Shown here piece by piece: positions 36,487-45,384 of a DNA stretch of 48,306 bases. Source of the DNA: Clostridia bacterium (GTDB lineage: Bacteria > Bacillota_A > Clostridia > Christensenellales > Borkfalkiaceae); NCBI GenBank assembly GCA_017504735.1, contig JAFVQP010000076.1, positions 1-48,306 on the forward strand, in the 5' to 3' direction. Each line of letters opens with the position of its first letter. Position 1 is the first letter of the stretch. The position numbers and the translations under genes were made by a program. A model generated the notes under the pieces. That model saw only the letters and a program-made list of their open reading frames with translations. It had not been told where the DNA came from and made no database searches.

Positions 36487-36515
36487 ATTATAGTACAACT
36501 TTTACAATAATGCAA
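36487..36515 (-). promoter_or_regulatory. Promoter of the PHP phosphoesterase gene
   Basis: On the minus strand TTGCAT (36510-36515), a 17-bp spacer and a perfect TATAAT (36487-36492) lie about 30 bases before the start codon. Confidence 0.75.
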
Positions 36516-36529
36516 GCGAATATGCAAAA

Positions 36530-37267
36530 TTAATAAATAATTTTTGCACCGCCAAGGTCGGCGTTTGCAGGGGGCGCAGTGTCCGTTACCACCAAATCAT
36601 AATCGGATAAGCTCGCCAAACGGTAAGTACCGTGTGCGGAAAATTTCGTATGGTCGATGAGTAAAATCTTTTGTTTGCAACGCATAAATGCGGCGCGCTT
36701 GATTTCCTTTTGGTCGAGCGAGCGTTCAAACGAAGCATCTCCAATGACCGCCGCGCACGAAGAAATCATCAAATCGAATGCGAAATCTTCCAACTGTCTT
36801 GCCGTCCAGCTTCCCGTTGCCGAGTTGGTGTTGAAATGTACGTTTCCACCCAACAAAATAAGGTTTAAATTGGGCTTTTTCGACAGCTGTATTGCCGTTT
36901 GCAGGTTGTTCGTTACCACCGTTTTAAAGCTTAAATCCAACCGTTCCGCAAGGGCAAGCGCGGTGGAAGAACTGTCGATGAAAAGGGACTTGAACGAGGG
37001 AATGTAGGGCAGGGCTTTCGTTGCCGCACGTTCCTTTTCGTTAGCATTCTTTTCCATGCGGAAGAAAATGGAGATTTCTTCTGCATTTTCAGGCAGTAAA
37101 GCACCCCCGTGGCTGCGTTCCACAAGCCCCATGCTTTTCATTTCCGCAAGGTCGCGGCGGATGGTTGCTTCGCTGACGAAAAGGGCTTTTGAAAGCTCGT
37201 TTACCCCTGCCGTTTTGTTCTCTTTTAACCACTTTAATATCTCGTTTTGTCTTTCCGTTAATGCCAT
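36530..37267 (-). CDS. DeoR-family transcriptional regulator, probable rhamnose-locus regulator
   Basis: I place the start at 37267 (245 residues), where MALTERQNEILKWLKEN matches the usual DeoR beginning; a longer in-frame start has no ribosome binding site. The N-terminal winged helix-turn-helix contains VNELSKALFVSEATIRRDL, followed by GLVERSHGGALL. The C-terminal DeoR sensor domain has the sugar-phosphate-binding pattern SLFIDSSSTALALAERL and VTNNLQTAIQL. DeoR proteins usually repress and are released by phosphorylated sugars. It is divergent from rhaB, so rhamnulose-1-phosphate is a plausible inducer. Confidence 0.88.
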   Translation of the reverse strand: MALTERQNEILKWLKENKTAGVNELSKALFVSEATIRRDLAEMKSMGLVERSHGGALLPENAEEISIFFRMEKNANEKERAATKALPYIPSFKSLFIDSSSTALALAERLDLSFKTVVTNNLQTAIQLSKKPNLNLILLGGNVHFNTNSATGSWTARQLEDFAFDLMISSCAAVIGDASFERSLDQKEIKRAAFMRCKQKILLIDHTKFSAHGTYRLASLSDYDLVVTDTAPPANADLGGAKIIY

Positions 37268-37310
37268 CTGAAAAATTACCTTAAAAATTGATTGAAATTT
37301 GCACATTTTT

Positions 37311-37337
37311 TGTTCATTTGTGCGTATTTATGTTCAT
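37311..37337. promoter_or_regulatory. Candidate DeoR operator (direct TGTTCAT repeats)
   Basis: TGTTCAT occurs at 37311-37317 and 37331-37337, a 20-bp period on the same helix face. The inverse GAACA follows at 37373-37377, and a near-palindrome AACAATTTGTT lies at 37440-37450. These sites flank both divergent promoters, as expected for a regulator controlling itself and rhaB. Confidence 0.5.
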
Positions 37338-37366
37338 ATTATACTGCAAAAAATTTTTTTTGTCAA
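37338..37366 (-). promoter_or_regulatory. Promoter of the DeoR regulator gene
   Basis: On the minus strand a perfect TTGACA (37361-37366), a 17-bp spacer made mostly of A7T6, and a perfect TATAAT (37338-37343). Confidence 0.88.
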
Positions 37367-37381
37367 TCTTTCGAACATATA

Positions 37382-37410
37382 TAGACAAGAAAAAATTATT
37401 GTGATATAAT
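37382..37410 (+). promoter_or_regulatory. Promoter of the rhamnose-BMC operon
   Basis: TAGACA (37382-37387), a 17-bp spacer and a perfect TATAAT (37405-37410), giving a leader of about 85 bases before rhaB. It is back to back with the DeoR gene promoter. Confidence 0.85.
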
Positions 37411-37504
37411 ACAAATGATAGAAAATAGGCGTACTAGGAACAATTTGTTTCGGTGGTAAAAATCGCCTTATATTATCCCTAAAGGGATAAAAGGAAGGAG
37501 AACA

Positions 37505-38887
37505 ATGAGATATTATTTGGCAATCGACATCGGCGCATCTTCGGGCAGACATATCATTTCTTATTTGGAAAACGGTAAAATGATTACGGAAGAAATTTAT
37601 CGTTTCCAAAACGGTCCTGAAAGCTTGACCGCTTATGATGGAAAAGAACACCTTATGTGGACGCACGAGCGTTTGTTTGGCGAAATCCTCAACGGTTTGA
37701 AGAAGGCAAAGGAAATTGGAAAAATTCCTTACTCGGTAGGGATCGATACCTGGGGCGTTGACTATGCGTTGCTTGACGAAAACGACGAAGCCATCGGCGG
37801 TACGTACTGCTACCGTGACGACCGTACGGAAACAACCATTCCTCAGGTGCACGAGGTATTCCCTTTTGAAACGTTGTTTGCAAAGACGGGTATCGCATTT
37901 GCTTCCTTTAACACGATTTATCAACTGCTCGACGACGTGAAGTCGGGCAGAATGGCAAAAGCGAAAAGCTTTTTGATGTTGCCCGATTATTTCCACTTCC
38001 GTTTGACGGGTGTGAAGAAGCAGGAATACTGCAACGCTACCACAACGGGTATGGTCAATGCGGAAACGCATACGTGGGATGAAGAAATCCTTGAAAAGCT
38101 CGGCTATAAAAAAGAACTCTTCGGCGAATTGGCACAGCCTGGTTCGTTGGTAGGGGAATTCACCGACGAAGTTGCGGCAATCGTAGGCTACAAGGCAAAG
38201 GTTGTTTTGCCTGCAACGCACGATACGGCAAGTGCGGTGTTGGCGGCTCCCTTAGAAGCGCAAACCCCTTATATTTCCAGCGGTACTTGGTCGCTCCTTG
38301 GTGTAGAACAAAACAAGGCGCACACCTCGAAGAGTGCTTTGGACGCAGGGTATTCCAACGAAGGCAGTTTGAATTATACGGCTCGTTTGCAAATCAACAT
38401 TATGGGGCTTTGGATGATTCAACAGGTACGTCACGAGCTTGGCGATAAGTACAGCTTTGCTGAACTTGCAGATATGGCAAGGGCAAACCCTGTACCCTAC
38501 GAAATCAACGTAAACGATCAACGTTTCCTTGCCCCTGAAAACATGACGGCGGAAATTACCGCGGCGGTTGGTAAGGAATTGACGGTTGGCGAAATGGCGT
38601 ACGTTATCTACAACAACCTTGCAAAATATTACGATTTGGCGTTGAAGGCGTTGGAAGAGGTTACGGGTGAAAAGTACGAAACCTTGAACATCATCGGCGG
38701 CGGCAGCAAAAATATGCTCCTCAACGAAATGACGATGCAATACACGGGCAAGCGTGTCATCACGGGTCCTGCGGAAGGTACGGCAATCGGTAACCTTATG
38801 ATGCAAATGGTTGGTTGCGGCGATATCGCAAACGTACAAGAAGGCAGACAAATCATCAAAAATTCCTTTGACATTGCAGAATTATAA
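37505..38887 (+). CDS. rhaB: L-rhamnulokinase RhaB
   Basis: RhaB phosphorylates L-rhamnulose at C1 with ATP in the cytosol. The 460-residue FGGY kinase has the phosphate-binding start YYLAIDIGASSGR, a DTWGVDYALLDE segment characteristic of rhamnulokinases, and the C-terminal ATP region NIIGGGSKNMLLNEM with GPAEGTAIGN. Length is normal. AAGGAAGGAG precedes the ATG. It is the first gene of the operon, divergent from the DeoR regulator and followed after 11 bases by an SGNH hydrolase gene; rhaA lies two genes on, confirming the substrate assignment. Confidence 0.93.
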   Translation: MRYYLAIDIGASSGRHIISYLENGKMITEEIYRFQNGPESLTAYDGKEHLMWTHERLFGEILNGLKKAKEIGKIPYSVGIDTWGVDYALLDENDEAIGGTYCYRDDRTETTIPQVHEVFPFETLFAKTGIAFASFNTIYQLLDDVKSGRMAKAKSFLMLPDYFHFRLTGVKKQEYCNATTTGMVNAETHTWDEEILEKLGYKKELFGELAQPGSLVGEFTDEVAAIVGYKAKVVLPATHDTASAVLAAPLEAQTPYISSGTWSLLGVEQNKAHTSKSALDAGYSNEGSLNYTARLQINIMGLWMIQQVRHELGDKYSFAELADMARANPVPYEINVNDQRFLAPENMTAEITAAVGKELTVGEMAYVIYNNLAKYYDLALKALEEVTGEKYETLNIIGGGSKNMLLNEMTMQYTGKRVITGPAEGTAIGNLMMQMVGCGDIANVQEGRQIIKNSFDIAEL

Positions 38888-38898
38888 GAGGTAGCAAA

Positions 38899-39522
38899 AT
38901 GAAGGTTTTATTTTACGGCGATTCGATTACGGACGCAGGTAGAAATTATAATTTACTCCACGGTGAAGAAGCGATGGGATATGGCTATGTGAAATACGTG
39001 GCGGAAGGCTTGTACGCAAGGGGTTTTGCGGAAGCGGACCTCATCAATCGTGGGATCAGCGGCAACCGAATCGTGGATTTGTATGCACGTATTAAGGTGG
39101 ATTGTTGGAACCATGAACCTGATTTTATCAGCATCTTAATCGGCGTCAACGACGTATGGCACGAAGTAGACGGGAAAAACGGTGTAGAGCTTGACCGCTT
39201 TGAAAAAATGTACCGCATTTTGATTGAGGATACGAAAAAGGCTTTACCGAACGTGAAAATGATGCTGTGTGAACCGTTCGTTTTGAAAGGGGAAGAAACC
39301 ACCGCAAAGTGGGAGCAGTTCTTGGAAGTGTACAAATATGCGGAAGTGGTACAAAAACTTGCGAAAGAGTATGGTTTGTATTACTTACCCTTGCAAGAGA
39401 CCTTGACGAAGGCGGCGGCAAACGCGACGGCGGCGGAATACTTTCGTGATGGTGTACACCCTGCGGAAGTAGGCGCGAAGCTGATTGCAAACGAATGGCT
39501 GAATGCCTTTGATAAAATTTAG
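38899..39522 (+). CDS. Cytosolic SGNH/GDSL hydrolase
   Basis: This 207-residue protein shows SGNH blocks I (GDSIT, nucleophile S9), II (NRGISGNR), III (IGVNDVW) and V (DGVHP, D184 and H187). These enzymes hydrolyse acyl esters, and relatives deacetylate carbohydrates. There is no signal peptide, so it should act on an imported substrate. Placement between rhaB and rhaA suggests removal of acetyl groups from rhamnose-containing oligosaccharides, which is inference from context. A second, distinct SGNH gene follows rhaA. Confidence 0.88.
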   Translation: MKVLFYGDSITDAGRNYNLLHGEEAMGYGYVKYVAEGLYARGFAEADLINRGISGNRIVDLYARIKVDCWNHEPDFISILIGVNDVWHEVDGKNGVELDRFEKMYRILIEDTKKALPNVKMMLCEPFVLKGEETTAKWEQFLEVYKYAEVVQKLAKEYGLYYLPLQETLTKAAANATAAEYFRDGVHPAEVGAKLIANEWLNAFDKI

Positions 39523-39523
39523 A

Positions 39524-39717
39524 GTGAATTCTCACTTCGTTCCATGAATTGAACGCATGGCGTTCGTGAATTCTCGCTAACGCTCCGTGAATTGACAGCT
39601 TTGCTGTCGTTGTGGTAATATTTGCAATAACGCAAGCCAACGGCTTGCAATTCACGAAAACAAAGTTTTTAATTCACGCGCCATCGGCGCAATTCACGTT
39701 GCAGAGCAACAATTCAC
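39524..39717. repeat. Tiled-hairpin element A (4 + 4 boxes), between SGNH gene and rhaA
   Basis: Four boxes GTGAATT (39524, 39544 as ATGAATT, 39566, 39587) are followed by a core beginning GTTGTGG and ending CAATAAC (39609-39631). Four inverse boxes AATTCAC follow (39649, 39671, 39691, 39711). Most spacers between boxes are themselves short hairpins, e.g. GAACGC-ATG-GCGTTC, GACAGC-TTT-GCTGTC, GCAAGCC-AAC-GGCTTGC, GCGCC-ATC-GGCGC and GTTGC-AGA-GCAAC. Opposite boxes can pair, giving a nested stem with side arms. No coding sequence is seen in the gap 39523-39786. The same plan recurs at 43691 and 45385. Confidence 0.9.
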
Positions 39718-39786
39718 GAGCGAAGCGCACTTAAGCAAGAAAATAAAAAAATTAAAAAAGATATATAAATTAAGGAGATAACTTTT

Positions 39787-41031
39787 ATGTCCAGATACGA
39801 AGAAGCAAAAAAGATCTATGCGCAATTTGGCGTTGATACGGAAGCTGCAATGGAAAGATTGGCAAAGCTTTCGGTAAGCGTTCACTGCTGGCAGGGTGAC
39901 GACGTTATCGGTTTCGATGGCAGCGATTCTCTTTCGGGCGGTATTCAAACGACGGGTAACTACCCCGGCAGAGCAAGAAACCCTGAAGAATTGTTTGCTG
40001 ACCTTACCACAGCGTTTAAATTGATGCCTGGTAAAAAGCGCGTAAACGTTCACGCATGCTATGCAATCCTTGGTGAAGACAAGGGTAAGGTTGACCGTGA
40101 CGCTTACGAATACAAGCACTTTGAACCTTGGGTAAAATGGGCAAAGGAAAACGGCCTTGAAGGCGTTGACTTCAACCCCACGTGGTTCTCCCACCCTATG
40201 ATGAAAGACGGTTTGTCCTTGTCTTCCCCTGATGAAAACGTAAGAAAATTCTGGGTAAATCACGGTAAAGCTTGTATGAAGATTGCTGCGGAAATCGGTA
40301 AAGCAATGGGCAGCCCTTGCTGCATCAACCTTTGGGTTCCCGATGGTACGAAGGATATTCCTGCTGACCGTCTTGGTCCCCGTCTTCGTTTGAAGAAGTC
40401 CTTGGACGAAGTGTTGGAAGGTTACGATAAGGAATGGGTTATCCCCGCAGTTGAAAGCAAAGTATTCGGTATCGGTGTAGAAAGCTACACGGTAGGCAGC
40501 AACGAATTCTATCAGAATTATGCGGCAACCCGCGGTATCTGCTGCTTGCTTGACACCGGTCACTACCATCCCACCGAAGTGGTTTCCGACAAGATCCCTT
40601 CGATGCTTGCATTCTATGATAAGGTACAGCTTCACGTATCCCGTCCCGTTCGTTGGGATAGCGACCACGTAATCGTTGTAGATGATGAACTTAAGGAACT
40701 CTCCAAAGAAATCATTCGTAACGACGCTGACGATAAGGTAATCGTTGCGCTCGACTACTTTGATGCATCCATCAACCGTCTTTGCGCATGGGTAACGGGT
40801 GTTCGTTCGATGCAAAAAGCATTGCTTTCCGCAATCCTTCAACCCTATGCAGAAATGAAGAAATTACAGGACGAAGGAAACTTCACGAAAGTATTCTACA
40901 TGCATGAAAGAGTGAAATATCTTCCTTTTGCAGACGTTTGGGATGAATACCTCAGCCGTCAAGGTCTTAAAGAAGACTGGTGGGAAGAAGTAGAAAAATT
41001 CGAAAACGAAGTAATTGCAAAGAGGGTATAA
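39787..41031 (+). CDS. rhaA: L-rhamnose isomerase RhaA
   Basis: RhaA converts L-rhamnose to L-rhamnulose with divalent metals. The 414-residue protein has normal length and the family signatures HCWQGDDVIGFD, GIQTTGNYPGRARN, GVDFNPTWFSHPMM, and HVSRPVRWDSDHVI near the metal site. AAGGAG lies ten bases before the ATG. Element A separates it from the upstream hydrolase gene, while the downstream SGNH gene follows after only three bases. It feeds RhaB in the same operon. Confidence 0.96.
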   Translation: MSRYEEAKKIYAQFGVDTEAAMERLAKLSVSVHCWQGDDVIGFDGSDSLSGGIQTTGNYPGRARNPEELFADLTTAFKLMPGKKRVNVHACYAILGEDKGKVDRDAYEYKHFEPWVKWAKENGLEGVDFNPTWFSHPMMKDGLSLSSPDENVRKFWVNHGKACMKIAAEIGKAMGSPCCINLWVPDGTKDIPADRLGPRLRLKKSLDEVLEGYDKEWVIPAVESKVFGIGVESYTVGSNEFYQNYAATRGICCLLDTGHYHPTEVVSDKIPSMLAFYDKVQLHVSRPVRWDSDHVIVVDDELKELSKEIIRNDADDKVIVALDYFDASINRLCAWVTGVRSMQKALLSAILQPYAEMKKLQDEGNFTKVFYMHERVKYLPFADVWDEYLSRQGLKEDWWEEVEKFENEVIAKRV

Positions 41032-41034
41032 TCT

Positions 41035-41682
41035 ATGAAATCGGTGCTTTTGTTAGGGGATTCCATTCGGTTGGGGTACGAACGGTACGTCTCGGCAATG
41101 CTGGACGGTGTTGTCAAGGTATATACCCCTGGCGACGTCAACAATGGCATGGCGCAATTCGTTTTGCGCTGGGTACACGAATGGAAAAGACGGGGCGGTT
41201 GGCCTGATGATTTACAGCTAGTGCATTGGAATGCAGGGTTGTGGGACGTCCTTCGTATCCACGGCGACGATACTTTGTCGCCCCCCGATTTTTACGGGGA
41301 TACCTTGCGACGGATTAGTCAAAGACTTCGCTTGATTTTCCCTAACGCAAAGCAGGTGTTTGCGCTCAGTACGTGGGTGCAGGAAGATTTATATAGAGGG
41401 GAATACAAACGCTTTAACAGCGATATCGAACGCTTTAATCAAATTGCAATCGAGGTGTTATCGCCTTTGGGTGTGGAATTTAACGATTTGCATTCGGTTG
41501 CCAAGACAGCCCCGAAGGAATGTTGGTCGGATGTGACCCATTTCAACACGGTGGAAGGTATCCGCCGAATGGGTGGCGCGGTGGTGGACTGTATTTGCGA
41601 AAAGTTGGACGTGGATCGGTCGGCTTTGGCGGAAAAGGAAGCGAAACTCTTTGACATCCCCGAATTATTACTTGGTAATTAA
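41035..41682 (+). CDS. Second SGNH-family hydrolase
   Basis: The 215-residue protein has SGNH block I (LLGDSIRLGYER, S10), a central HWNAGLWDVLR segment and a C-terminal DVTHFN motif (D166, H169). It lacks a signal peptide. It is only distantly similar to the SGNH protein encoded upstream of rhaA, so it probably has a different acyl substrate or bond. Its start is three bases after the rhaA stop, so the two are tightly co-expressed. Role in rhamnoside deacylation is inferred from context only. Confidence 0.82.
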   Translation: MKSVLLLGDSIRLGYERYVSAMLDGVVKVYTPGDVNNGMAQFVLRWVHEWKRRGGWPDDLQLVHWNAGLWDVLRIHGDDTLSPPDFYGDTLRRISQRLRLIFPNAKQVFALSTWVQEDLYRGEYKRFNSDIERFNQIAIEVLSPLGVEFNDLHSVAKTAPKECWSDVTHFNTVEGIRRMGGAVVDCICEKLDVDRSALAEKEAKLFDIPELLLGN

Positions 41683-41711
41683 CAATCTACATTATTATAT
41701 AAGGAGAAACC

Positions 41712-42902
41712 ATGAAAATTCTTGTTGTAAACGCAGGAAGCTCCTCCCTTAAATACCAGTTGTTCGATATGGACACGCAAGAGGTATTGGCAAAGGGGCT
41801 TTGCGAAAGAATCGGGATCGACGGTATCGTAACCCACAAACGTCCCGGCAAAGAAGATTACAAGGCGACGCCTGCTTTCCCTGACCACAAGGCTGCAATC
41901 GAATGTGTATTGTCCTTGTTGACGGATAAAGAGCTTGGCGTAATCGCTACCGTTGCGGAAATTGAAGCAGTTGGCCATAGATTTGCGCACGGCGGTGAAA
42001 AGCTTACGAAATCCGCAATTCTCGGCGATCAAGAGCTGGAGTATTTGGAAAGCATCGTGGGCTTAAACCCCTTACACGGTCCCCCCGCAATCAGCGGTTT
42101 GAAGGCTTGTAAGGAAGTAATGCCTTCCGTAAACCACGTAGGTGTATTTGACACTTCGTATTATTCGGATATCGAAGATTATGCATATATCTATCCTATC
42201 CCTTACGAATTGTATGAAAAACATAAAATTCGTCGTTATGGCTTCCACGGTACTTCGCACAGATACGTTGCGGCAAAGGCTGCGGAAATGCTCGGTAACA
42301 AAAATGCAAAAATCATTACCTGCCACCTCGGCAACGGTTCTTCCATCACCGCAACGGTAAACGGCAAGGCTGTGGATACTTCGATGGGCTTCACCCCTCA
42401 AGACGGTGTGCCTATGGGTACGCGCAGCGGTGCAATTGACCCTACGGTGGTTACCTTCATCCAAAAGGCGGAAGGTTTGACCGCAGAAGAAGCGGACAAG
42501 GTTTTGAACAAGGAATCGGGCTTGGCTGGTGTTTCGGGTTGTGGTAGCGACTGTCGTGATATTCGCGATGCAGCTGCAAACGGCAACTACCGCGCACAGC
42601 TTGCGATGAAGATTCTTTGCCACAACATCAAGAAAATCGTTGGTTCGTACATTGCGGAAATGAACGGTGTAGATGCCTTGGTATTTACCGCAGGTATCGG
42701 TGAAAACGATAGAGATCTTCGTGAAGAAGTATGTAAAAATATGTCCGCTTTGGGGATTGAAATCAACGAAGCGTACAACCAAAGCTGCCCTAGAGGGGAA
42801 GTTGCGGATATCACAAAAGAGGGCGCAAAGGTAAAAACCTACGTAATTCCTACCAATGAGGAATACATGATCGCACTCGACACACAAAATTTGACAAAAT
42901 AA
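41712..42902 (+). CDS. ackA: Acetate kinase AckA (or related acyl kinase)
   Basis: AckA makes ATP from acyl phosphate. The 396-residue protein has normal length and motifs: start VNAGSSSLKYQLFD, RRYGFHGTSHRYV, ITCHLGNGSS, GFTPQDGVPMGTRSG and TAGIGENDRDLREE. AAGGAG precedes the ATG. In this operon it most likely recovers energy from acyl phosphate derived from the aldehyde dehydrogenase product, so the physiological substrate might be lactyl- or propionyl-phosphate instead of acetyl-phosphate. No phosphotransacylase gene (PduL) is in the window. No encapsulation peptide is seen, so it should be cytosolic. Confidence 0.94.
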   Translation: MKILVVNAGSSSLKYQLFDMDTQEVLAKGLCERIGIDGIVTHKRPGKEDYKATPAFPDHKAAIECVLSLLTDKELGVIATVAEIEAVGHRFAHGGEKLTKSAILGDQELEYLESIVGLNPLHGPPAISGLKACKEVMPSVNHVGVFDTSYYSDIEDYAYIYPIPYELYEKHKIRRYGFHGTSHRYVAAKAAEMLGNKNAKIITCHLGNGSSITATVNGKAVDTSMGFTPQDGVPMGTRSGAIDPTVVTFIQKAEGLTAEEADKVLNKESGLAGVSGCGSDCRDIRDAAANGNYRAQLAMKILCHNIKKIVGSYIAEMNGVDALVFTAGIGENDRDLREEVCKNMSALGIEINEAYNQSCPRGEVADITKEGAKVKTYVIPTNEEYMIALDTQNLTK

Positions 42903-42933
42903 AAAAATATTATAAAAAGGACGGAAAAAAACT

Positions 42934-43683
42934 ATGAAATCTCCCTTTGAAATTAAAAAGGAAATTTGCGAAGTAGGGCTTAAGCTCTGGCAGAAAGGCT
43001 TTGTTGCTGCAAACGACGGTAACATTTCCGTAAAAATCAGTGACAACGAATACTATTGCACCCCCACGGGCGTATCCAAGGCTTCCTTGACGCCTGACAT
43101 GATCATCAAGGTTGACCGTGATGGTAAGAAGTTGGAAGGTAAGTTGAATCCTTCTTCCGAAATCAAAATGCACATGAGAGTGTACAGAGAACGCCCTGAC
43201 GTTAACGCGGTAGTGCACGCACACCCTCCCGTTGCAACGGCGTTCACGGTTGCTGATATCGACCTTGACCAGTACGTATTGCCCGAAGCAGTATTGACCA
43301 TCGGTGCAGTTCCTACCTGTGATTACGGTACCCCTTCCACGATGGAAATTCCTGATTCGTTGGATCCTTATCTTCAGGACCACGATGCATTCTTGCTTCG
43401 TAACCACGGTGCTTTGACGGTTGGTTGCAACCTTACGAAAGCATTCTTCGTTATGGAAGAAGTAGAATTCAACGCAGTTATCTGCAAGCATGCAATGGAC
43501 CTCGGTGCTGTACATGAAATTTCCCGTGATCAGCTTGCTAAGTTGATGGATTTGAGAAAGAAGATGAACCTTCCCGGCCGTCACCCTGGTATCGAATACG
43601 AAGATGAACCTGCTGTTGGTTGCAACCAGGCTGAACTCGTAGAAGCAATCACCAAGAAAGTTCTTGCAGCGCTTGGCAAATAA
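42934..43683 (+). CDS. Class II aldolase (rhamnulose/fuculose-1-phosphate) with C-terminal encapsulation peptide
   Basis: The 249-residue class II aldolase/adducin-family enzyme has the catalytic glutamate in NPSSEIKMH (E76) and zinc ligands H95 and H97 (VVHAHPP) and H158 (LRNHGALT). It would cleave rhamnulose-1-phosphate to dihydroxyacetone phosphate and L-lactaldehyde. It is of the short FucA-like type rather than classical RhaD. After the enzyme domain a linker leads to the terminal helix QAELVEAITKKVLAALGK (232-249), which has the amphipathic pattern of BMC encapsulation peptides. The gene sits between ackA and the aldehyde dehydrogenase gene; the fucose substrate cannot be excluded, but rhaA and rhaB favour rhamnose. 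Confidence 0.93.
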   Translation: MKSPFEIKKEICEVGLKLWQKGFVAANDGNISVKISDNEYYCTPTGVSKASLTPDMIIKVDRDGKKLEGKLNPSSEIKMHMRVYRERPDVNAVVHAHPPVATAFTVADIDLDQYVLPEAVLTIGAVPTCDYGTPSTMEIPDSLDPYLQDHDAFLLRNHGALTVGCNLTKAFFVMEEVEFNAVICKHAMDLGAVHEISRDQLAKLMDLRKKMNLPGRHPGIEYEDEPAVGCNQAELVEAITKKVLAALGK

Positions 43684-43690
43684 CAAGCGA

Positions 43691-43895
43691 GTGAATTTTT
43701 GCGGATAAATCCGCAAAGTGAAGTTCTTTTAAGAGATAAGTTTTGCGTTCCGCAAAGTGAAGTTTGCCTGTCGGCAAGTTGTGGCTGTTATTAATAGCAG
43801 CAATAACTTTTACAAAGTAAAAACTTCACTGCAACATAGTTGCAACTTCACTTATGAAATAAACTTCACTTTTATCCATAGGATAAAAACTTCAC
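43691..43895. repeat. Tiled-hairpin element B (4 + 4 boxes), between aldolase and aldehyde dehydrogenase genes
   Basis: Left boxes are GTGAATT 43691, GTGAAGT 43718, a degenerate GATAAGT 43735 and GTGAAGT 43757. A core (43778-43807) starts GTTGTGG and ends CAATAAC. Right boxes ACTTCAC start at 43823, 43845, 43863 and 43889. Spacers are palindromic: TTTGCGGAT-AA-ATCCGCAAA, TTTGCG-TTC-CGCAAA, TTTTAC-AAA-GTAAAA, TGCAAC-ATA-GTTGCA and TTTTATCC-ATA-GGATAAAA. The gap has no coding sequence apart from the AAGGAG site for the next gene. Confidence 0.92.
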
Positions 43896-43921
43896 CATTC
43901 GACGAAAAGGAGAATTGAATT

Positions 43922-45379
43922 ATGGCAATTAATTGGACGGAAGCCCAAATTGAGGAAGTGGTTGCTGCGGTAATCAAAAACCTCAATGGCGGTGCGCCGA
44001 CCACGAAGTGCGGTTGGGATTCCACACAATACAACGGTCGTAGATTGATCGGTGTATATGCGGATATGAACGACGCAATCGAGGCGGCTACTGCGGGCTA
44101 TAAAGCTGTTCGCGCGATGTCGTTGGAAGAACGTGAAAAAGTAATCTCCAACATTCGTGATTTGTGCCGTAAAGAAGCGCCTATCATGGCAAACCTTGGC
44201 GTTGCGGAAACCAAAATGGGCCGCGTATCGCACAAGACGGCAAAACACATCCTCGTAGCGGACAAAACGCCGGGTACGGCGGACATCGTTTCACAAGCAA
44301 AGACGGGGGACCACGGCTTGACTTTGACGGAAATGGCTCCCTTCGGCGTTGTGGGTAGTATCACCCCCAGCACCAACCCCTCGGAAACGGTTATTTGTAA
44401 CAGTATCGGTATGATTGCGGCAGGCAACGGCGTTGTTTTCAACCCTCACCCCAACGCAATCGCTACCTCGAACTATGCAGTGGACCTTGTAAACCGCGCA
44501 AGCGCAATGGCTGGCGGTCCTCAAGTCCTCGTTGCATCGGTTGTTAAACCTACCCTTGACACCGCGCAAATTATGTACAAGCATCCCAACATTCGTTTGC
44601 TTGTTTGTACGGGCGGCCCTGGTGTTGTACGTTCGGTACTTTCCAGCGGTAAAAAGGCAATCGGCGCAGGCGCAGGTAACCCTCCCGTAATCGTAGATGA
44701 TACGGCTGATATCAAGAAAGCAGGTAAGGACATCATCGACGGTTGTTCGTTTGACAACAACTTGCCTTGTATTGCGGAAAAGGAAGTATTTGCGTTTAGA
44801 AATATCGCGGACGAGCTTATTTCCGAAATGCAAAAGAACGGCGCGTATAAGATTACGGCAGAACAAGCTGCAAAACTTGCAAACATTGTTTTGGTGGACG
44901 TGAAGAACCCCAAAACGGGCATCGTGAAAAAGACGATCAGCCGTGACTGTGTAGGTCGTGACGCTGCTGTGCTTTTGGAAAAAATCGGTGTGAAGGTTGG
45001 TCCTGAAATCCGTTGTATCATTTGTGAAACGAATTTTGAGCATCCCTTCGTACAGGAAGAATTGATGATGCCTATTTTGCCTATCGTTCGCGTAGATACA
45101 ATTGAACAGGCAATTGATTTGGCTTGTAAGGCAGAACACGGTAACCGCCATACGGCGCACATGCATTCGAAGAATATCGACCATCTCACCCGTTTTGCAA
45201 AAGCGGTTGAAACGACGATTTTCGTAAAGAATGCACCTTCGTATGCAGGTATCGGTTTTGGCGGCGAAGGTCACACGACCTTCACGATTGCAGGTCCTAC
45301 GGGCGAAGGCTTGACCAGCGCACGTAGCTTCACCAGATTCCGTCGCTGTGTAATGACGGACTACTTTAGAATTATCTAA
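43922..45379 (+). CDS. CoA-acylating aldehyde dehydrogenase of the BMC (PduP-like)
   Basis: The 485-residue enzyme belongs to the CoA-dependent PduP/AdhE-type aldehyde dehydrogenases, with catalytic cysteine C283 in NNLPCIAEKEVFA, the cofactor region VCTGGPGVVRSV and the conserved GEGLTSARSFTR end. Residues 2-20 (AINWTEAQIEEVVAAVIKN) form an amphipathic helix before a linker, typical of an N-terminal encapsulation peptide. It probably oxidises lactaldehyde (or propionaldehyde, if a dehydratase exists beyond the window) to acyl-CoA with NAD+ inside the compartment. AAGGAG is nine bases before the ATG. It is flanked by hairpin elements B and C. Confidence 0.93.
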   Translation: MAINWTEAQIEEVVAAVIKNLNGGAPTTKCGWDSTQYNGRRLIGVYADMNDAIEAATAGYKAVRAMSLEEREKVISNIRDLCRKEAPIMANLGVAETKMGRVSHKTAKHILVADKTPGTADIVSQAKTGDHGLTLTEMAPFGVVGSITPSTNPSETVICNSIGMIAAGNGVVFNPHPNAIATSNYAVDLVNRASAMAGGPQVLVASVVKPTLDTAQIMYKHPNIRLLVCTGGPGVVRSVLSSGKKAIGAGAGNPPVIVDDTADIKKAGKDIIDGCSFDNNLPCIAEKEVFAFRNIADELISEMQKNGAYKITAEQAAKLANIVLVDVKNPKTGIVKKTISRDCVGRDAAVLLEKIGVKVGPEIRCIICETNFEHPFVQEELMMPILPIVRVDTIEQAIDLACKAEHGNRHTAHMHSKNIDHLTRFAKAVETTIFVKNAPSYAGIGFGGEGHTTFTIAGPTGEGLTSARSFTRFRRCVMTDYFRII

Positions 45380-45384
45380 TTCTA

